A DNA stretch of 35,426 bases, taken from the NCBI GenBank assembly GCA_016779945.1, contig JADHMR010000010.1, forward strand, positions 1-35,426. The letters are read 5' to 3'. Position numbers and translations under genes: made by a program. Shown here in pieces: positions 27,970 through 35,426 of this stretch (the stretch's first letter is position 1; each line of letters begins with the position of its first letter). The notes beneath the pieces were generated by a model. It saw nothing but the letters and a program-made list of their open reading frames with translations, was not told the origin of the DNA and ran no database searches. The DNA comes from Bacteroidia bacterium. GTDB taxonomy: Bacteria > Bacteroidota > Bacteroidia > NS11-12g > UBA9320.

Positions 27970-28097
27970 AACTTATTAACGCCCGCGAGTAGCTTGGAGT
28001 CCATCAAAAAATGTTTCACCTGTATTTTTAATAAGTCAATAATTAATTGAAAATTAGATAATTACAAAGAAATGAAGGCGACCGGTATTCTCCACTA
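27970..28097 (+). repeat. tRNA-ended repeat R7
   Basis: About 128 bp; the first ~8 bp are degenerate or missing (AACTTATTAACGCCCGCGAG). The rest is typical and ends GGCGACCGGTATTCTCCACTA. Its variable segment matches R2. Confidence 0.92.
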
Positions 28098-28183
28098 TTT
28101 TCATCTATCTTTATTTTACCACCTACAAAGTCTATAGTTGAATATTAATTTTTTAATTTAAAAAGAAACTTGAGTTAAATCAA

Positions 28184-28191
28184 TATATTTG
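28184..28191 (+). promoter_or_regulatory. -7 box 4 nt before the DUF1566 lipoprotein gene
   Basis: TATATTTG, then GATT, then ATG (28196). This is the plus-strand example of the 4-nt spacing. Confidence 0.5.
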
Positions 28192-28195
28192 GATT

Positions 28196-28780
28196 ATGAA
28201 TAATAAAACTATAGGCTTTATATCATTATTAATTTGTTTTATTTTAAATTCTTGTGATAAAAATGATGAATCAATAAATCCAATACAGTCACCTACAATC
28301 CAAAAATCAGTTGGAGATACTTTCCAGGGTGGTATCATATTTTACCTAGATGGAAATGGAGGAGGATTAATTGCTGCAACTTCAGATCAATCTACCGTTT
28401 CTGCCAATACCGATGGTTCAAATTGGGGATGTACAGGTAATAATATTAATGGAGCTGATTCTTCTGCTGTCGGATCAGGATATCAGAATACAATTGATAT
28501 CGAGCTAGGATGTATTTCAGCTGGAACAGCAGCAGATGTTTGTGCAAATCTTAATCTGGGCGGTTATAGCGATTGGTTTCTACCTTCAAAAGATGAATTA
28601 GATCTGATGTGGCAAAATTTAGCTGATTCAAATAACATTGGTGGTTTTGCTCCTTACACCTATTGGAGTTCGACTGAGGATAATAGCGAAAATGCATGGA
28701 TGCAAAATTTCTTTACTGGTATTCAACGTTCTAGAGCTAAATCTTCTGGTTACTGGGTAAGAGCTGTTCGTGCTTTTTAG
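28196..28780 (+). CDS. DUF1566-domain lipoprotein
   Basis: 194 aa. Signal MNNKTIGFISLLICFILNSC with lipobox (LNSC). The domain has the classic run: VGDTFQGGIIFYLDGNGGGLIAA, GYSDWFLPSKDELDLMWQNL, YWSSTE, and YWVRAVRAF at the end, the Lcl/DUF1566 fold of secreted and surface proteins. The ligand is unknown. It shares a unit between R7 and R8 with a minus-strand T9SS gene; no repeat separates them, so one may have been lost. The 154-bp gap to that gene has no recognisable feature. Confidence 0.87.
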   Translation: MNNKTIGFISLLICFILNSCDKNDESINPIQSPTIQKSVGDTFQGGIIFYLDGNGGGLIAATSDQSTVSANTDGSNWGCTGNNINGADSSAVGSGYQNTIDIELGCISAGTAADVCANLNLGGYSDWFLPSKDELDLMWQNLADSNNIGGFAPYTYWSSTEDNSENAWMQNFFTGIQRSRAKSSGYWVRAVRAF

Positions 28781-28934
28781 CATAAAATGTCATTATAAAT
28801 TATAATTAATAAAAAAATATTTATAAACTACCATGATAGTAATTCCAATTCTATCTTAATCACAAAAGGTACATTCAGTTAATAAATAAACAAACCCCAA
28901 ATCATAGGGTTAAACTTCCATTCTGTACAAAGGC

Positions 28935-29894
28935 TTATTGCTTTATGAATATTTTACGTATTGTAGATTCAAAATCATTGACAGTTAATATATATTTTCC
29001 CGATGGATTATTTTCAATGTTCAATGTTTGATTTCCTGCTGAAAATAACTCTTGATAAACAACCTTACCTTGCAAATCGTAAATTGTAACTTCACTTTTC
29101 GATTGAAGATTTATGGTTAGATAGTCATTTACGGGATTAGGATAAAAATCAATAGTTTTTTGACTTAATGCATCAACAGACAAAAGCTTTTCTGCATTTA
29201 AGAAAGAAGATCGTTCATATTGAATGTCATCATCTAAATAAAATTTTTCTAAAGCTGCAACTGGTAAAGGAATTCCATCTACCCACCAATATTTTCCATA
29301 TTCAGTAATAGTTGCTTTTAGTACAAAAACAGAACCTTCCATAGCTTTTGTAGTTTCGACTAAAATTGCATTATCATACTTTTTACCATTTGGTAATATT
29401 AATGAAGAAACACCAAGAACTTTACTTGTACAATTATCTTTTACAGAACCTGATGCACCATTAAATTCGAAATCAGATTCAATTTCATCAGTAAATTGTG
29501 AGGTACTATTTAGAGGAAATTTCATCCATAGAACGGCATCTGAATAACTAGACTTAGTATTGTCAGTTATTCGACCATGATTATAAACTTCATTGCCTGA
29601 ATAAGAATAAAAGAATTCTCCATTTTGAGAGCTAATAAAATGGGTTGCTTTTGGATAGTCAGACTGAGATGAAGAATGACTAATAGGTAATAGTTTCATC
29701 TCGTAAATAGAAGTTGTTTTAACAGATGAAAAGTCCCATGGACCTTCATTACTGAATGAAGTGGGTTCAGAATTGTCTTCAAGTTGATCAAAATTGTAGC
29801 TTACTCCATATTCAGGAACGGTTGGCATATTGATGGTTTGACCAATAAGTGCAAAACTTATAATTTGGATTGAAATTAATATTGTGTAACGCAT
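28935..29894 (-). CDS. Secreted protein with T9SS type A sorting domain (paralog B)
   Basis: 319 aa. Signal peptide MRYTILISIQIISFALIGQ. The ectodomain parallels that of 26964-27941 (PTVPEYGVSYNFDQLEDNSEPTSFSNEGPWDFSSVKTTS). C-terminal sorting domain: IDFYPNPVNDYLTINLQSKSEVTIYDLQGKVVYQELF, GKYILTVNDFESTIRKIFIKQ. A 47-bp piece of this gene recurs at 24844-24890. The -7 candidate TAAAATTG (one mismatch) is also 4 nt before the ATG. Function unknown beyond export. Confidence 0.87.
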   Translation of the reverse strand: MRYTILISIQIISFALIGQTINMPTVPEYGVSYNFDQLEDNSEPTSFSNEGPWDFSSVKTTSIYEMKLLPISHSSSQSDYPKATHFISSQNGEFFYSYSGNEVYNHGRITDNTKSSYSDAVLWMKFPLNSTSQFTDEIESDFEFNGASGSVKDNCTSKVLGVSSLILPNGKKYDNAILVETTKAMEGSVFVLKATITEYGKYWWVDGIPLPVAALEKFYLDDDIQYERSSFLNAEKLLSVDALSQKTIDFYPNPVNDYLTINLQSKSEVTIYDLQGKVVYQELFSAGNQTLNIENNPSGKYILTVNDFESTIRKIFIKQ

Positions 29895-29925
29895 TTTACA
29901 ATTTTAGAAAAAATTATAAAAATAT

Positions 29926-30055
29926 TCAAACTTTTCCACACAGGAGGCTAGCTTGTACTCTATTAAAAATGTTTCGCCTATATTTTTTGATAGTCGATAA
30001 TTAACTGATAATTAGATAGTTATAAAGTAATGAAGGCGACCGGTATTCTCCACTA
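29926..30055 (+). repeat. tRNA-ended repeat R8, right end of the array
   Basis: About 130 bp, begins TTCAAACTTTTCCACAC and ends GGCGACCGGTATTCTCCACTA. The bases after it (CTAATTTTCTTTTTGAG, counting from the shared CTA) closely match those after the tRNA-Ala gene (CTAATTTTCTTTCTTAG). This is expected if the original right flank of the tRNA now lies here. Confidence 0.93.
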
Positions 30056-30090
30056 ATTTTCTTTTTGAGTTTAAATAAAAAAAACTGTTT

Positions 30091-30546
30091 TCAATTAGCT
30101 ATATTATCTGCGGCATAAACGCCTGGAAGTAATTCTGGCTTATATCTCGCCTTAAATCCATAACCAATTACATATCCAACAGCTGCTTTTACAAGCTTGT
30201 TAGACTTCTTCGTGGGGTCGATGTTATAATCTAAATCAATAGTGTCTATTTCAATTCCATGTTCTTTTAGATAAAGTGCAACTTCAACTGCTTTTTCGCA
30301 CTCTTTCCATAGACGAGTCCAAATATCTTTGATTTCTGGAAGAACTTCTTTTTTATAAATGACGTGACAACCAGTTGAAGACACATGAAACACTAAAGTA
30401 GTTGCATATGTGGTAGATCCATTTTTAGTTTTACTATCACATCCCAAGTAAATTACAATATCACAGGATTCATGAGCAGTAATGAATTGTTTAACATATG
30501 GGGCCAATTCAAATTGGTTGCTATCCGTAAGCTTTTTAAATTTCAT
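30091..30546 (-). CDS. DUF458 family protein, RNase H-like (YkuK)
   Basis: 151 aa from ATG 30546; the ORF track begins 11 codons earlier with no family support. The domain reads VIYLGCDSKTKNGSTTYATTLVFH (RNase H-like first strands with an Asp), KKEVLPEIKDIWTRLWKECEKAVEVALYLKE, and the C-terminal DYNIDPTKKSNKLVKAAVGYVIGYGF. This is the DUF458/YkuK fold, a predicted RNase H-like protein of unknown substrate. It is the first gene outside the array. Confidence 0.8.
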   Translation of the reverse strand: MKFKKLTDSNQFELAPYVKQFITAHESCDIVIYLGCDSKTKNGSTTYATTLVFHVSSTGCHVIYKKEVLPEIKDIWTRLWKECEKAVEVALYLKEHGIEIDTIDLDYNIDPTKKSNKLVKAAVGYVIGYGFKARYKPELLPGVYAADNIAN

Positions 30547-30669
30547 GTAATTTTTAATTAATGAATAATAGGTCATCAATATAGGGGTGTTGATTCACAT
30601 ATAAAAAAGTATTTAAAAATTTACTTTTTATTTAATCACTTGTGCATTCATCAGTTGACATTTTCATAT

Positions 30670-31998
30670 CTACAGTAGCTCATTAGCTAAATTTGCGAGT
30701 TCACTTCGCTCTCCTTTTTCCAAATTAACATGACAGAATAGAGGATGATTCTTCACTTTATCAATCAGATAAGAAAGACCATTACTTTCAGCGTCAAGAT
30801 AAGGTGTATCTATTTGATTAATATCTCCAGTAAAAACAATTTTAGTATTTTCACCTGCTCTTGTGATAATAGTTTTTATTTCATGAGGAGTAAGGTTTTG
30901 TGCTTCGTCTACAATAAAAAACACATTACTTAAAGTTCTTCCTCGAATAAATGCTAATGGTGCAATAGAAATCTTCTCTTGTTGGACCATTTCATTTATT
31001 CTTTTAAATTCTTTATCGGTCTCTTTGTATTGACTTTTTATAAACTTTAGGTTATCCCAAATGGGCTGAATATATGGGTCTATTTTAGCATTTGCATCAC
31101 CTGGTAAAAAACCAATATCTCTATTACTAAGAGGTACTATGGGTCGGGTAATATAAATTTGTTGAAACTTACTTCTTTGCTCAAGTGCTGCGGCCAAAGC
31201 CATCAATGTTTTACCTGTGCCAGCAACACCTCGTAGGGTTATTAGTTTGATATCGGGGTCCATTAAAGCATGTAAAGCGAACGCCTGCTCGGCATTTCTT
31301 GGAGTTATTTTATAAATGGTTCTCTTTTCAACACGCTCTATAATGCCCTCCAAAAAATTATAGTATCCCAGTGCCGATTTTTTCCCATTTTTCATGATTA
31401 AAAAATGGTTAAATGGAAACTTATTTTTACTTATACTGCTTGCCTGAACTTGTTCTGATTTAAATAGTTTGTCAATGATTGACGTATCAAGATCCTCTAA
31501 AATTGTTTTACCTGAGTAAAGTTTATCTACGTCTTTCACCTTACCAGTCAAGTAATCTTCTGCTTGTAGTGTAAATGCTTTAGCTTTTACACGCAAACAA
31601 ATGTCTTTTGAGACAAGCACTACTTTTCGTTTTGGATACTCTTGTTGCAGTGATAGTGCAGCATTTATTATTTTATTATCATTTTTATAATCATCAAAAG
31701 TATCTGCAGCATTGTTCTTAAGATTTAGTATTTCTTTTACTATTTTCAAACTCCCCTTACTTCCACCTCCTATTTCTACCCAGTTATTTAACATTGAATC
31801 ACTGGAAACACTATTGAGAAAACGTATAAAGCTTCTGGCCTCGTAATTTTTAGATTCTCCTCCTTTTTTGAAAGTATCTAACTCCTCCAATACCTGAATT
31901 GGAATTGCAACATCATTATCTTCAAAATTATTTACAGATTTGTGATCATACAATATGACCGAAGTATCCAATACAAAAATCTTTTTAGTTTTATTCAT
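30670..31998 (-). CDS. PIN-PhoH fusion protein, PhoH-family ATPase
   Basis: About 442 aa from ATG 31998; the ORF track starts 4 codons earlier at a TTG inside a promoter-like box. The N-terminal PIN domain (KIFVLDTSVILYDHK, EELDTFKKG, NDNKIINAALSL) is a Mg-dependent RNase fold with conserved acids. The C-terminal PhoH ATPase has Walker A GVAGTGKTLMALAAA, IGFLPGD, and Walker B FFIVDEAQNL, with KIVFTGDINQID after it. PIN-PhoH proteins unwind and cut RNA in other bacteria, and a role in RNA turnover is likely here. It is transcribed alone. Confidence 0.92.
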   Translation of the reverse strand: MNKTKKIFVLDTSVILYDHKSVNNFEDNDVAIPIQVLEELDTFKKGGESKNYEARSFIRFLNSVSSDSMLNNWVEIGGGSKGSLKIVKEILNLKNNAADTFDDYKNDNKIINAALSLQQEYPKRKVVLVSKDICLRVKAKAFTLQAEDYLTGKVKDVDKLYSGKTILEDLDTSIIDKLFKSEQVQASSISKNKFPFNHFLIMKNGKKSALGYYNFLEGIIERVEKRTIYKITPRNAEQAFALHALMDPDIKLITLRGVAGTGKTLMALAAALEQRSKFQQIYITRPIVPLSNRDIGFLPGDANAKIDPYIQPIWDNLKFIKSQYKETDKEFKRINEMVQQEKISIAPLAFIRGRTLSNVFFIVDEAQNLTPHEIKTIITRAGENTKIVFTGDINQIDTPYLDAESNGLSYLIDKVKNHPLFCHVNLEKGERSELANLANELL

Positions 31999-32007
31999 GA
32001 TTCCATT

Positions 32008-32015
32008 CAAAACTA
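32008..32015 (-). promoter_or_regulatory. Candidate -7 box of the PIN-PhoH gene
   Basis: TAGTTTTG, a TAnnTTTG match 9 nt before ATG 31998. No clear -33. Confidence 0.4.
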
Positions 32016-32194
32016 AATTTTAAAATTGGTTTAGAAACATCAATTTAATACGTTTTTCCCCAACTTTTACATGATTTTTATTTCCTTTTATTAAGTGCAA
32101 TTATTTGACTCCAAGATTTAATATATTGCTATAATTAAACTAAAAAATTAGTTTTACACTAAAGTTTAATTTTAATAATTTCATACGCAAATTC

Positions 32195-33517
32195 ATGATT
32201 CTCAGCCTTAATAAAATTAAAAACAAATTAGGTATTGATCGTTGGATGATAATTCTCATTGGTGTTATTAGTATTTGGGTATCAAGTAACCTCAGCTGGG
32301 GAGATGATAGACCTCAAAGTATTATTGAAGCGGACGGCAAAGGTTACTATTCACATTTGCCCGCTCTTTTCATATTCAATGATCTCAATTTCGGTTTTTT
32401 TGAGGAGTATGAAGGGAAAAAGTACTACAATAAAAATCTTTACTATGATTTTCTTAAGGAGTTTGAGGGCAAGAGGTACAACAAATATTATGTTGGTACT
32501 GCTGTGCCAATGGCACCATTTTTTTTGATGGCACACGTCCTATCAAAAATATATGGTTTACCCGCAGACGGATATTCTAATCTTTACCATATTTTCATCA
32601 ATATAGCAGCTATTTTTTACCTGATAGTAGCACTTATTTTCTTTGGTAAACTGATGGATCGTTTTAATATTTCTGCTATCAACAAAAGCTTATCTTACCT
32701 CATTATTTATTTCGGTACAAATTGGTTTTATTATGTAAATCTTGAACCCGCAGTTTCTCATGTGTATACTGTTGCTTTCGTTCCTATGTTTTTATATTAC
32801 TTTTTACGATTCTCAGATACTTGGAAATATAAGCACTTAGCACTGGCTTCCTTTATTTTAGGACTTATCGTTCTAATTCGTCCAGTTAACATAATTACTG
32901 TTCTCGCGATTCCAATTTTCTATCATTCTTGGGTAGATTTTAAACGTGTTGCAGTTCGCATTATTATGACTCCAAAATATCTATTTACATCAGTTTTGTT
33001 GTCTTTTTCTGTAGTTTCAATTCAGTTGATTTTATACAAAGTACAAATAGGTCAGTTTTTCATTTATTCGTATGAAGATGAAGGCTTCAATTTTCTTAAC
33101 CCCGAATTTTTTAACTTCCTTTTTAGCTATAAAAAAGGATTGTATTTATACACGCCTGTTTTTGCAATAGCCACTCTTGGTTTTTGGTTTTGGTTCAAAA
33201 ATCGTCTTTGGTCCGCAATGACAGCGATTGCTTTTCTTCTAATTGCTATATATGTATTATGTAGTTGGCATGTGTGGTGGTATGGCGGTGGTTTTGGCAC
33301 ACGAGTCATGATTGATTTTTATGTCATCTGGATATTAGCCATCGCTATTTTACTGAATGCAATTAAAGGTAAATACAGAAAAGCAATCATAACTGGATTC
33401 ACTATTTTAGTTTTGTTTACTCAGTATCAGACCTGTCAATATCGACACAGTATTATACACTGGGATGGACTTACCTCAACGGAATATTGGGATGTGTTCC
33501 TAAAACCTTGGTTCTAG
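32195..33517 (+). CDS. Polytopic membrane protein, glycosyltransferase (GT39-like) candidate
   Basis: 440 aa with about ten transmembrane segments. The first (MIILIGVISIWVSSNL) is followed by an extracytoplasmic loop with IIEADGKGYYSHLPALF, where an acidic pair after TM1 recalls the catalytic loop of C-superfamily glycosyltransferases (PMT/GT39, ArnT-like). Later segments: IFINIAAIFYLIVALIFFG, YTVAFVPMFLYYFL, LALASFILGLIVLIRPVNII and WILAIAILLNAI. The C-terminal CSWHVWWYGGGFGTRVMIDF is also found in such membrane proteins. Activity is not proven. The upstream gap (32016-32194) contains a small dyad, AAACTAA-AAAA-TTAGTTT, at about 32138-32155. Confidence 0.7.
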   Translation: MILSLNKIKNKLGIDRWMIILIGVISIWVSSNLSWGDDRPQSIIEADGKGYYSHLPALFIFNDLNFGFFEEYEGKKYYNKNLYYDFLKEFEGKRYNKYYVGTAVPMAPFFLMAHVLSKIYGLPADGYSNLYHIFINIAAIFYLIVALIFFGKLMDRFNISAINKSLSYLIIYFGTNWFYYVNLEPAVSHVYTVAFVPMFLYYFLRFSDTWKYKHLALASFILGLIVLIRPVNIITVLAIPIFYHSWVDFKRVAVRIIMTPKYLFTSVLLSFSVVSIQLILYKVQIGQFFIYSYEDEGFNFLNPEFFNFLFSYKKGLYLYTPVFAIATLGFWFWFKNRLWSAMTAIAFLLIAIYVLCSWHVWWYGGGFGTRVMIDFYVIWILAIAILLNAIKGKYRKAIITGFTILVLFTQYQTCQYRHSIIHWDGLTSTEYWDVFLKPWF

Positions 33518-33558
33518 TTAAGAAATAATGGAATTATAAAATCAATAGAGATAAAAAA

Positions 33559-34398
33559 CTACAAATACTGTTTTAGTCGACTTAGCAGCTTGTATTGCTC
33601 CTCCGAAAGATTATCAAACTTAACATTAAGAAACATCATGCTTCTGTTTGTTTCATCTGCATCCCAAATTCTAGGTTCCAAATCTTTCTTGTCTGAGTAA
33701 TCAATTCTTTTGAGTATATATCGAAGACTATTTAGTTGTGCTACTAGCTTGTTGTCAGCATTGATCACTAGCCAAGGGGCTTTATCCCAACCTGTTTTTT
33801 CAAACATTTTTTCTTTGTATGTTGTATAGGATTCCCAATGGTCAACCGACTCAAGATCATTCTGGGATAATTTCCAATACTTTAGATCGTGATTTCTTCG
33901 AATATCGAATCGAGTAGCTTGTGTATCTATGCTTATGGATAAATAGAATTTAATTAAAATCGTGTCATTTTCAACCATTTTCTTCTCCCAATCAACTACA
34001 TTCCGCATGAAATACTCATATTGATTGTCGGTGCAATAACCCATCGAGGGTTGAATTACTGCACGAGAGTACCAAGATCTGTCAAAAAATACAATTTCTC
34101 CTTCTTGAGGCAACAACTTCTGATAGGTTCTTAACCAATTCCTATTTTGTTTTTCAGTAGGTGTTCCTAATTCAACCACACGATAATGTCTAGTCATTAG
34201 ATTTTCGGATATCCTATTAATGGCTGATCCCTTACCCGCAGCATCTCTTCCCTCAAAAACAACTGCTAACTTTTTCTTATTTTTTAGCAACCACTCTTGA
34301 AGCTTTAACAACTCTCGCTGAAGATGAAATTTTTCCTCATGAAACTGATTATTAGTCAGGAGTTTATACTCTGAGTTTATATAAACAACATCTTTCAT
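33559..34398 (-). CDS. ppk2: Polyphosphate kinase 2 family protein
   Basis: 279 aa, of the PPK2 family, which transfers phosphate between polyphosphate and nucleotides. Walker A is VVFEGRDAAGKGSAINRI. The lid and Walker B-like region is GEIVFFDRSWYSRAVIQPSMGYC. Further motifs are FYLSISIDTQATRFDIRR and the end RYILKRIDYSDKK. Single-domain length fits class I PPK2. It follows the Ppx/GppA gene by 64 bp on the same strand but has its own promoter-like box. Whether it makes GTP, ATP or polyphosphate in vivo cannot be read. Confidence 0.9.
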   Translation of the reverse strand: MKDVVYINSEYKLLTNNQFHEEKFHLQRELLKLQEWLLKNKKKLAVVFEGRDAAGKGSAINRISENLMTRHYRVVELGTPTEKQNRNWLRTYQKLLPQEGEIVFFDRSWYSRAVIQPSMGYCTDNQYEYFMRNVVDWEKKMVENDTILIKFYLSISIDTQATRFDIRRNHDLKYWKLSQNDLESVDHWESYTTYKEKMFEKTGWDKAPWLVINADNKLVAQLNSLRYILKRIDYSDKKDLEPRIWDADETNRSMMFLNVKFDNLSEEQYKLLSRLKQYL

Positions 34399-34402
34399 TT
34401 TT

Positions 34403-34435
34403 CAAACTTAAGAAAGTTATTACAGTTTAAGCAAA
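34403..34435 (-). promoter_or_regulatory. Promoter of ppk2
   Basis: On the minus strand, TTTG (34435-34432), a 21-nt spacer, and TAAGTTTG (34410-34403), then AAAA and the ATG. The -7 box is 4 nt before the start codon. It is the only one of the four 4-nt cases that also has a -33 TTTG. Confidence 0.6.
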
Positions 34436-34462
34436 AGTTATGTATTAAGAAATAATGAAATT

Positions 34463-35350
34463 TTATTTCTTGCTTTGTAAATGATTAAAATGCATATCAT
34501 AAATCATACCATCTGCCAATCCAATTTTAGGAACTATAACTTGTTTAGATTTCATTTGTTTCAATATAAATAAATAGATATCCAATGCTGGAACAATTAA
34601 ATCGGCACGGTCTGGTTTTAATTGGTAATCTACAATTCGCTCTTGAATAGTTGCCTTGTTCAGGTCGCTTCTCAGCTTTTTGATTTTAGATACCTTAATA
34701 GGTTCCATGTGTCTTGCTCCGAGTATTTTATGTGCTTTGTTAATATTACCACCCGTAGCAAAAACATCATGTTTGACGGTCGAATCTACCTTTTCCGCTA
34801 ACCAATCACTAATTTTTTTCCAAACCCTTTTTGAAGTTTTATCTTTTATCATCCGCAAGGTTCCAACCTCAAAGGATTTGGCAGCTATTCTCTCACCATT
34901 TTCAAAAACACTCACTTCTGTTGACCCGCCACCTACATCAATTACAATATAAGGACTCTGATTTTCAGACAGAAGTAATGGGAATGATAAAAAAATTAAT
35001 TGTGCCTCTTCTTTACCTGATATTATCTCTACTGAAAGTTCAGCATATTTTTCTATAGCAGCTCTCACTTTATCCGCATTTTTTGCCTCACGCATCGCTG
35101 AAGTGGCACACACTCGTGTCTGTCTGACCTTGAAAACATCTGATATAAGTTTAAACGACTGCATCACTTTTAAAAAGTCTTCCAGCTTTTGTTCTGAAAT
35201 CAATCCATTTTCAAAAACTTCCTCACCCAAACGCAATGGTATACGGGTATAACAATACTTTTGGATATAAACAGATGTGCGATTAGTAACGACTTCTCCG
35301 ACTAAGAGTCTTACTGCATTTGTTCCAATGTCTATGGCAGCCAATTTCAT
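34463..35350 (-). CDS. Ppx/GppA family exopolyphosphatase
   Basis: 295 aa from ATG 35350 (MKLAAIDIGTNAVRLLVGEV); the ORF track starts 4 codons earlier. The ASKHA fold shows phosphate-1 motif AAIDIGTNAVRLL and phosphate-2 motif IVIDVGGGSTEVSVF, with ATSAMREAKN between them. It is the short form, without the C-terminal HD-like extension of long Ppx. It hydrolyses polyphosphate (Ppx) or pppGpp (GppA); the two cannot be separated by eye. Its neighbour ppk2 favours polyphosphate metabolism. Confidence 0.88.
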   Translation of the reverse strand: MKLAAIDIGTNAVRLLVGEVVTNRTSVYIQKYCYTRIPLRLGEEVFENGLISEQKLEDFLKVMQSFKLISDVFKVRQTRVCATSAMREAKNADKVRAAIEKYAELSVEIISGKEEAQLIFLSFPLLLSENQSPYIVIDVGGGSTEVSVFENGERIAAKSFEVGTLRMIKDKTSKRVWKKISDWLAEKVDSTVKHDVFATGGNINKAHKILGARHMEPIKVSKIKKLRSDLNKATIQERIVDYQLKPDRADLIVPALDIYLFILKQMKSKQVIVPKIGLADGMIYDMHFNHLQSKK

Positions 35351-35426
35351 CAATTGATTCAAATAAAATTACATATACAATGAATACAACATCTTGTTAA
35401 AAGGTTGTTTAAAAAGTATATAAATA

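Noticed and set aside
21213-30055. CRISPR array
   Set aside because: The repeats are ~136 bp and separated by 0.4-3 kb of coding sequence; there are no short unique spacers and no cas genes.
21213-30055. Classical integron with attC sites
   Set aside because: No integron integrase in the window, and the repeat ends lack the RYYYAAC / GTTRRRY core sites and the long imperfect palindrome of attC. The analogy is kept only for layout.
21213-30055. Insertion sequence or MITE family
   Set aside because: No transposase, no convincing terminal inverted repeats (only a weak GGAGACTA / TATTCTCC match in some copies), and all copies share one orientation. MITEs usually insert both ways and make target duplications, which were not seen.
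32138-32155. Small dyad upstream of the membrane protein gene
   Set aside because: AAACTAA-AAAA-TTAGTTT is made of A/T only, which arises easily in this AT-rich DNA. It is noted but not called as an operator.

Overview
The window is AT-rich chromosomal DNA of a Bacteroidota bacterium, most likely in the Flavobacteriales. This rests on type IX secretion (T9SS) sorting domains, a DUF4835/PorD gene, the divergent Bacteroidota omega subunit, promoters of the TTTG / TAnnTTTG class, and the near absence of Shine-Dalgarno sequences. The species cannot be named from the sequence alone.

1-11.9 kb (minus strand) is core information processing. In transcription order it runs rpsU, xerC, hpf, then tRNA-Thr(TGT), tRNA-Tyr, tRNA-Gly, tRNA-Thr(GGT), tuf, tRNA-Trp, secE, nusG, rplK, rplA, rplJ, rplL, rpoB and rpoC (cut by the window start). 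A good promoter lies before the tRNA cluster, and a hairpin sits between rplL and rpoB. 11.9-19.5 kb is housekeeping: an acyl-CoA dehydrogenase, a helix-hairpin-helix protein overlapping a serine palmitoyltransferase-like enzyme (minus strand), then bamD-rpoZ-coaBC-porD (plus strand) and a convergent aldose epimerase.

19.6-30.06 kb is the unusual part. A tRNA-Ala(GGC) gene is followed by about 10.3 kb containing eight copies (seven nearly full, one truncated) of a roughly 136-bp direct repeat, all in the same orientation. Each full copy ends in sequence matching the 3' end of that tRNA gene. The repeats separate short units carrying one to three genes each, on either strand: an AraC regulator with a membrane protein; a DRDRDD-repeat lipoprotein with a sigma factor and a membrane-anchored barrel protein; a small barrel protein; a lipoprotein; a small cytosolic protein; a DUF2892 protein; two paralogous T9SS cargo proteins; and a DUF1566 lipoprotein. 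No integrase or transposase lies in the array. It looks like a tRNA-anchored, integron-like cassette array or a pile-up of small satellite elements mobilised in trans. Scars of recombination are visible: a truncated repeat fused to a 47-bp remnant of a T9SS gene, and a lipoprotein gene whose 3' end contains a 30-bp out-of-frame duplication.

30.06-35.4 kb returns to housekeeping genes: a DUF458 RNase H-like protein, a PIN-PhoH ATPase, a polytopic membrane protein resembling glycosyltransferases, and a polyphosphate pair (Ppx/GppA phosphatase and PPK2 kinase). Several genes, inside and outside the array, have a TAnnTTTG -7 box exactly 4 nt before the ATG, which suggests leaderless transcripts.
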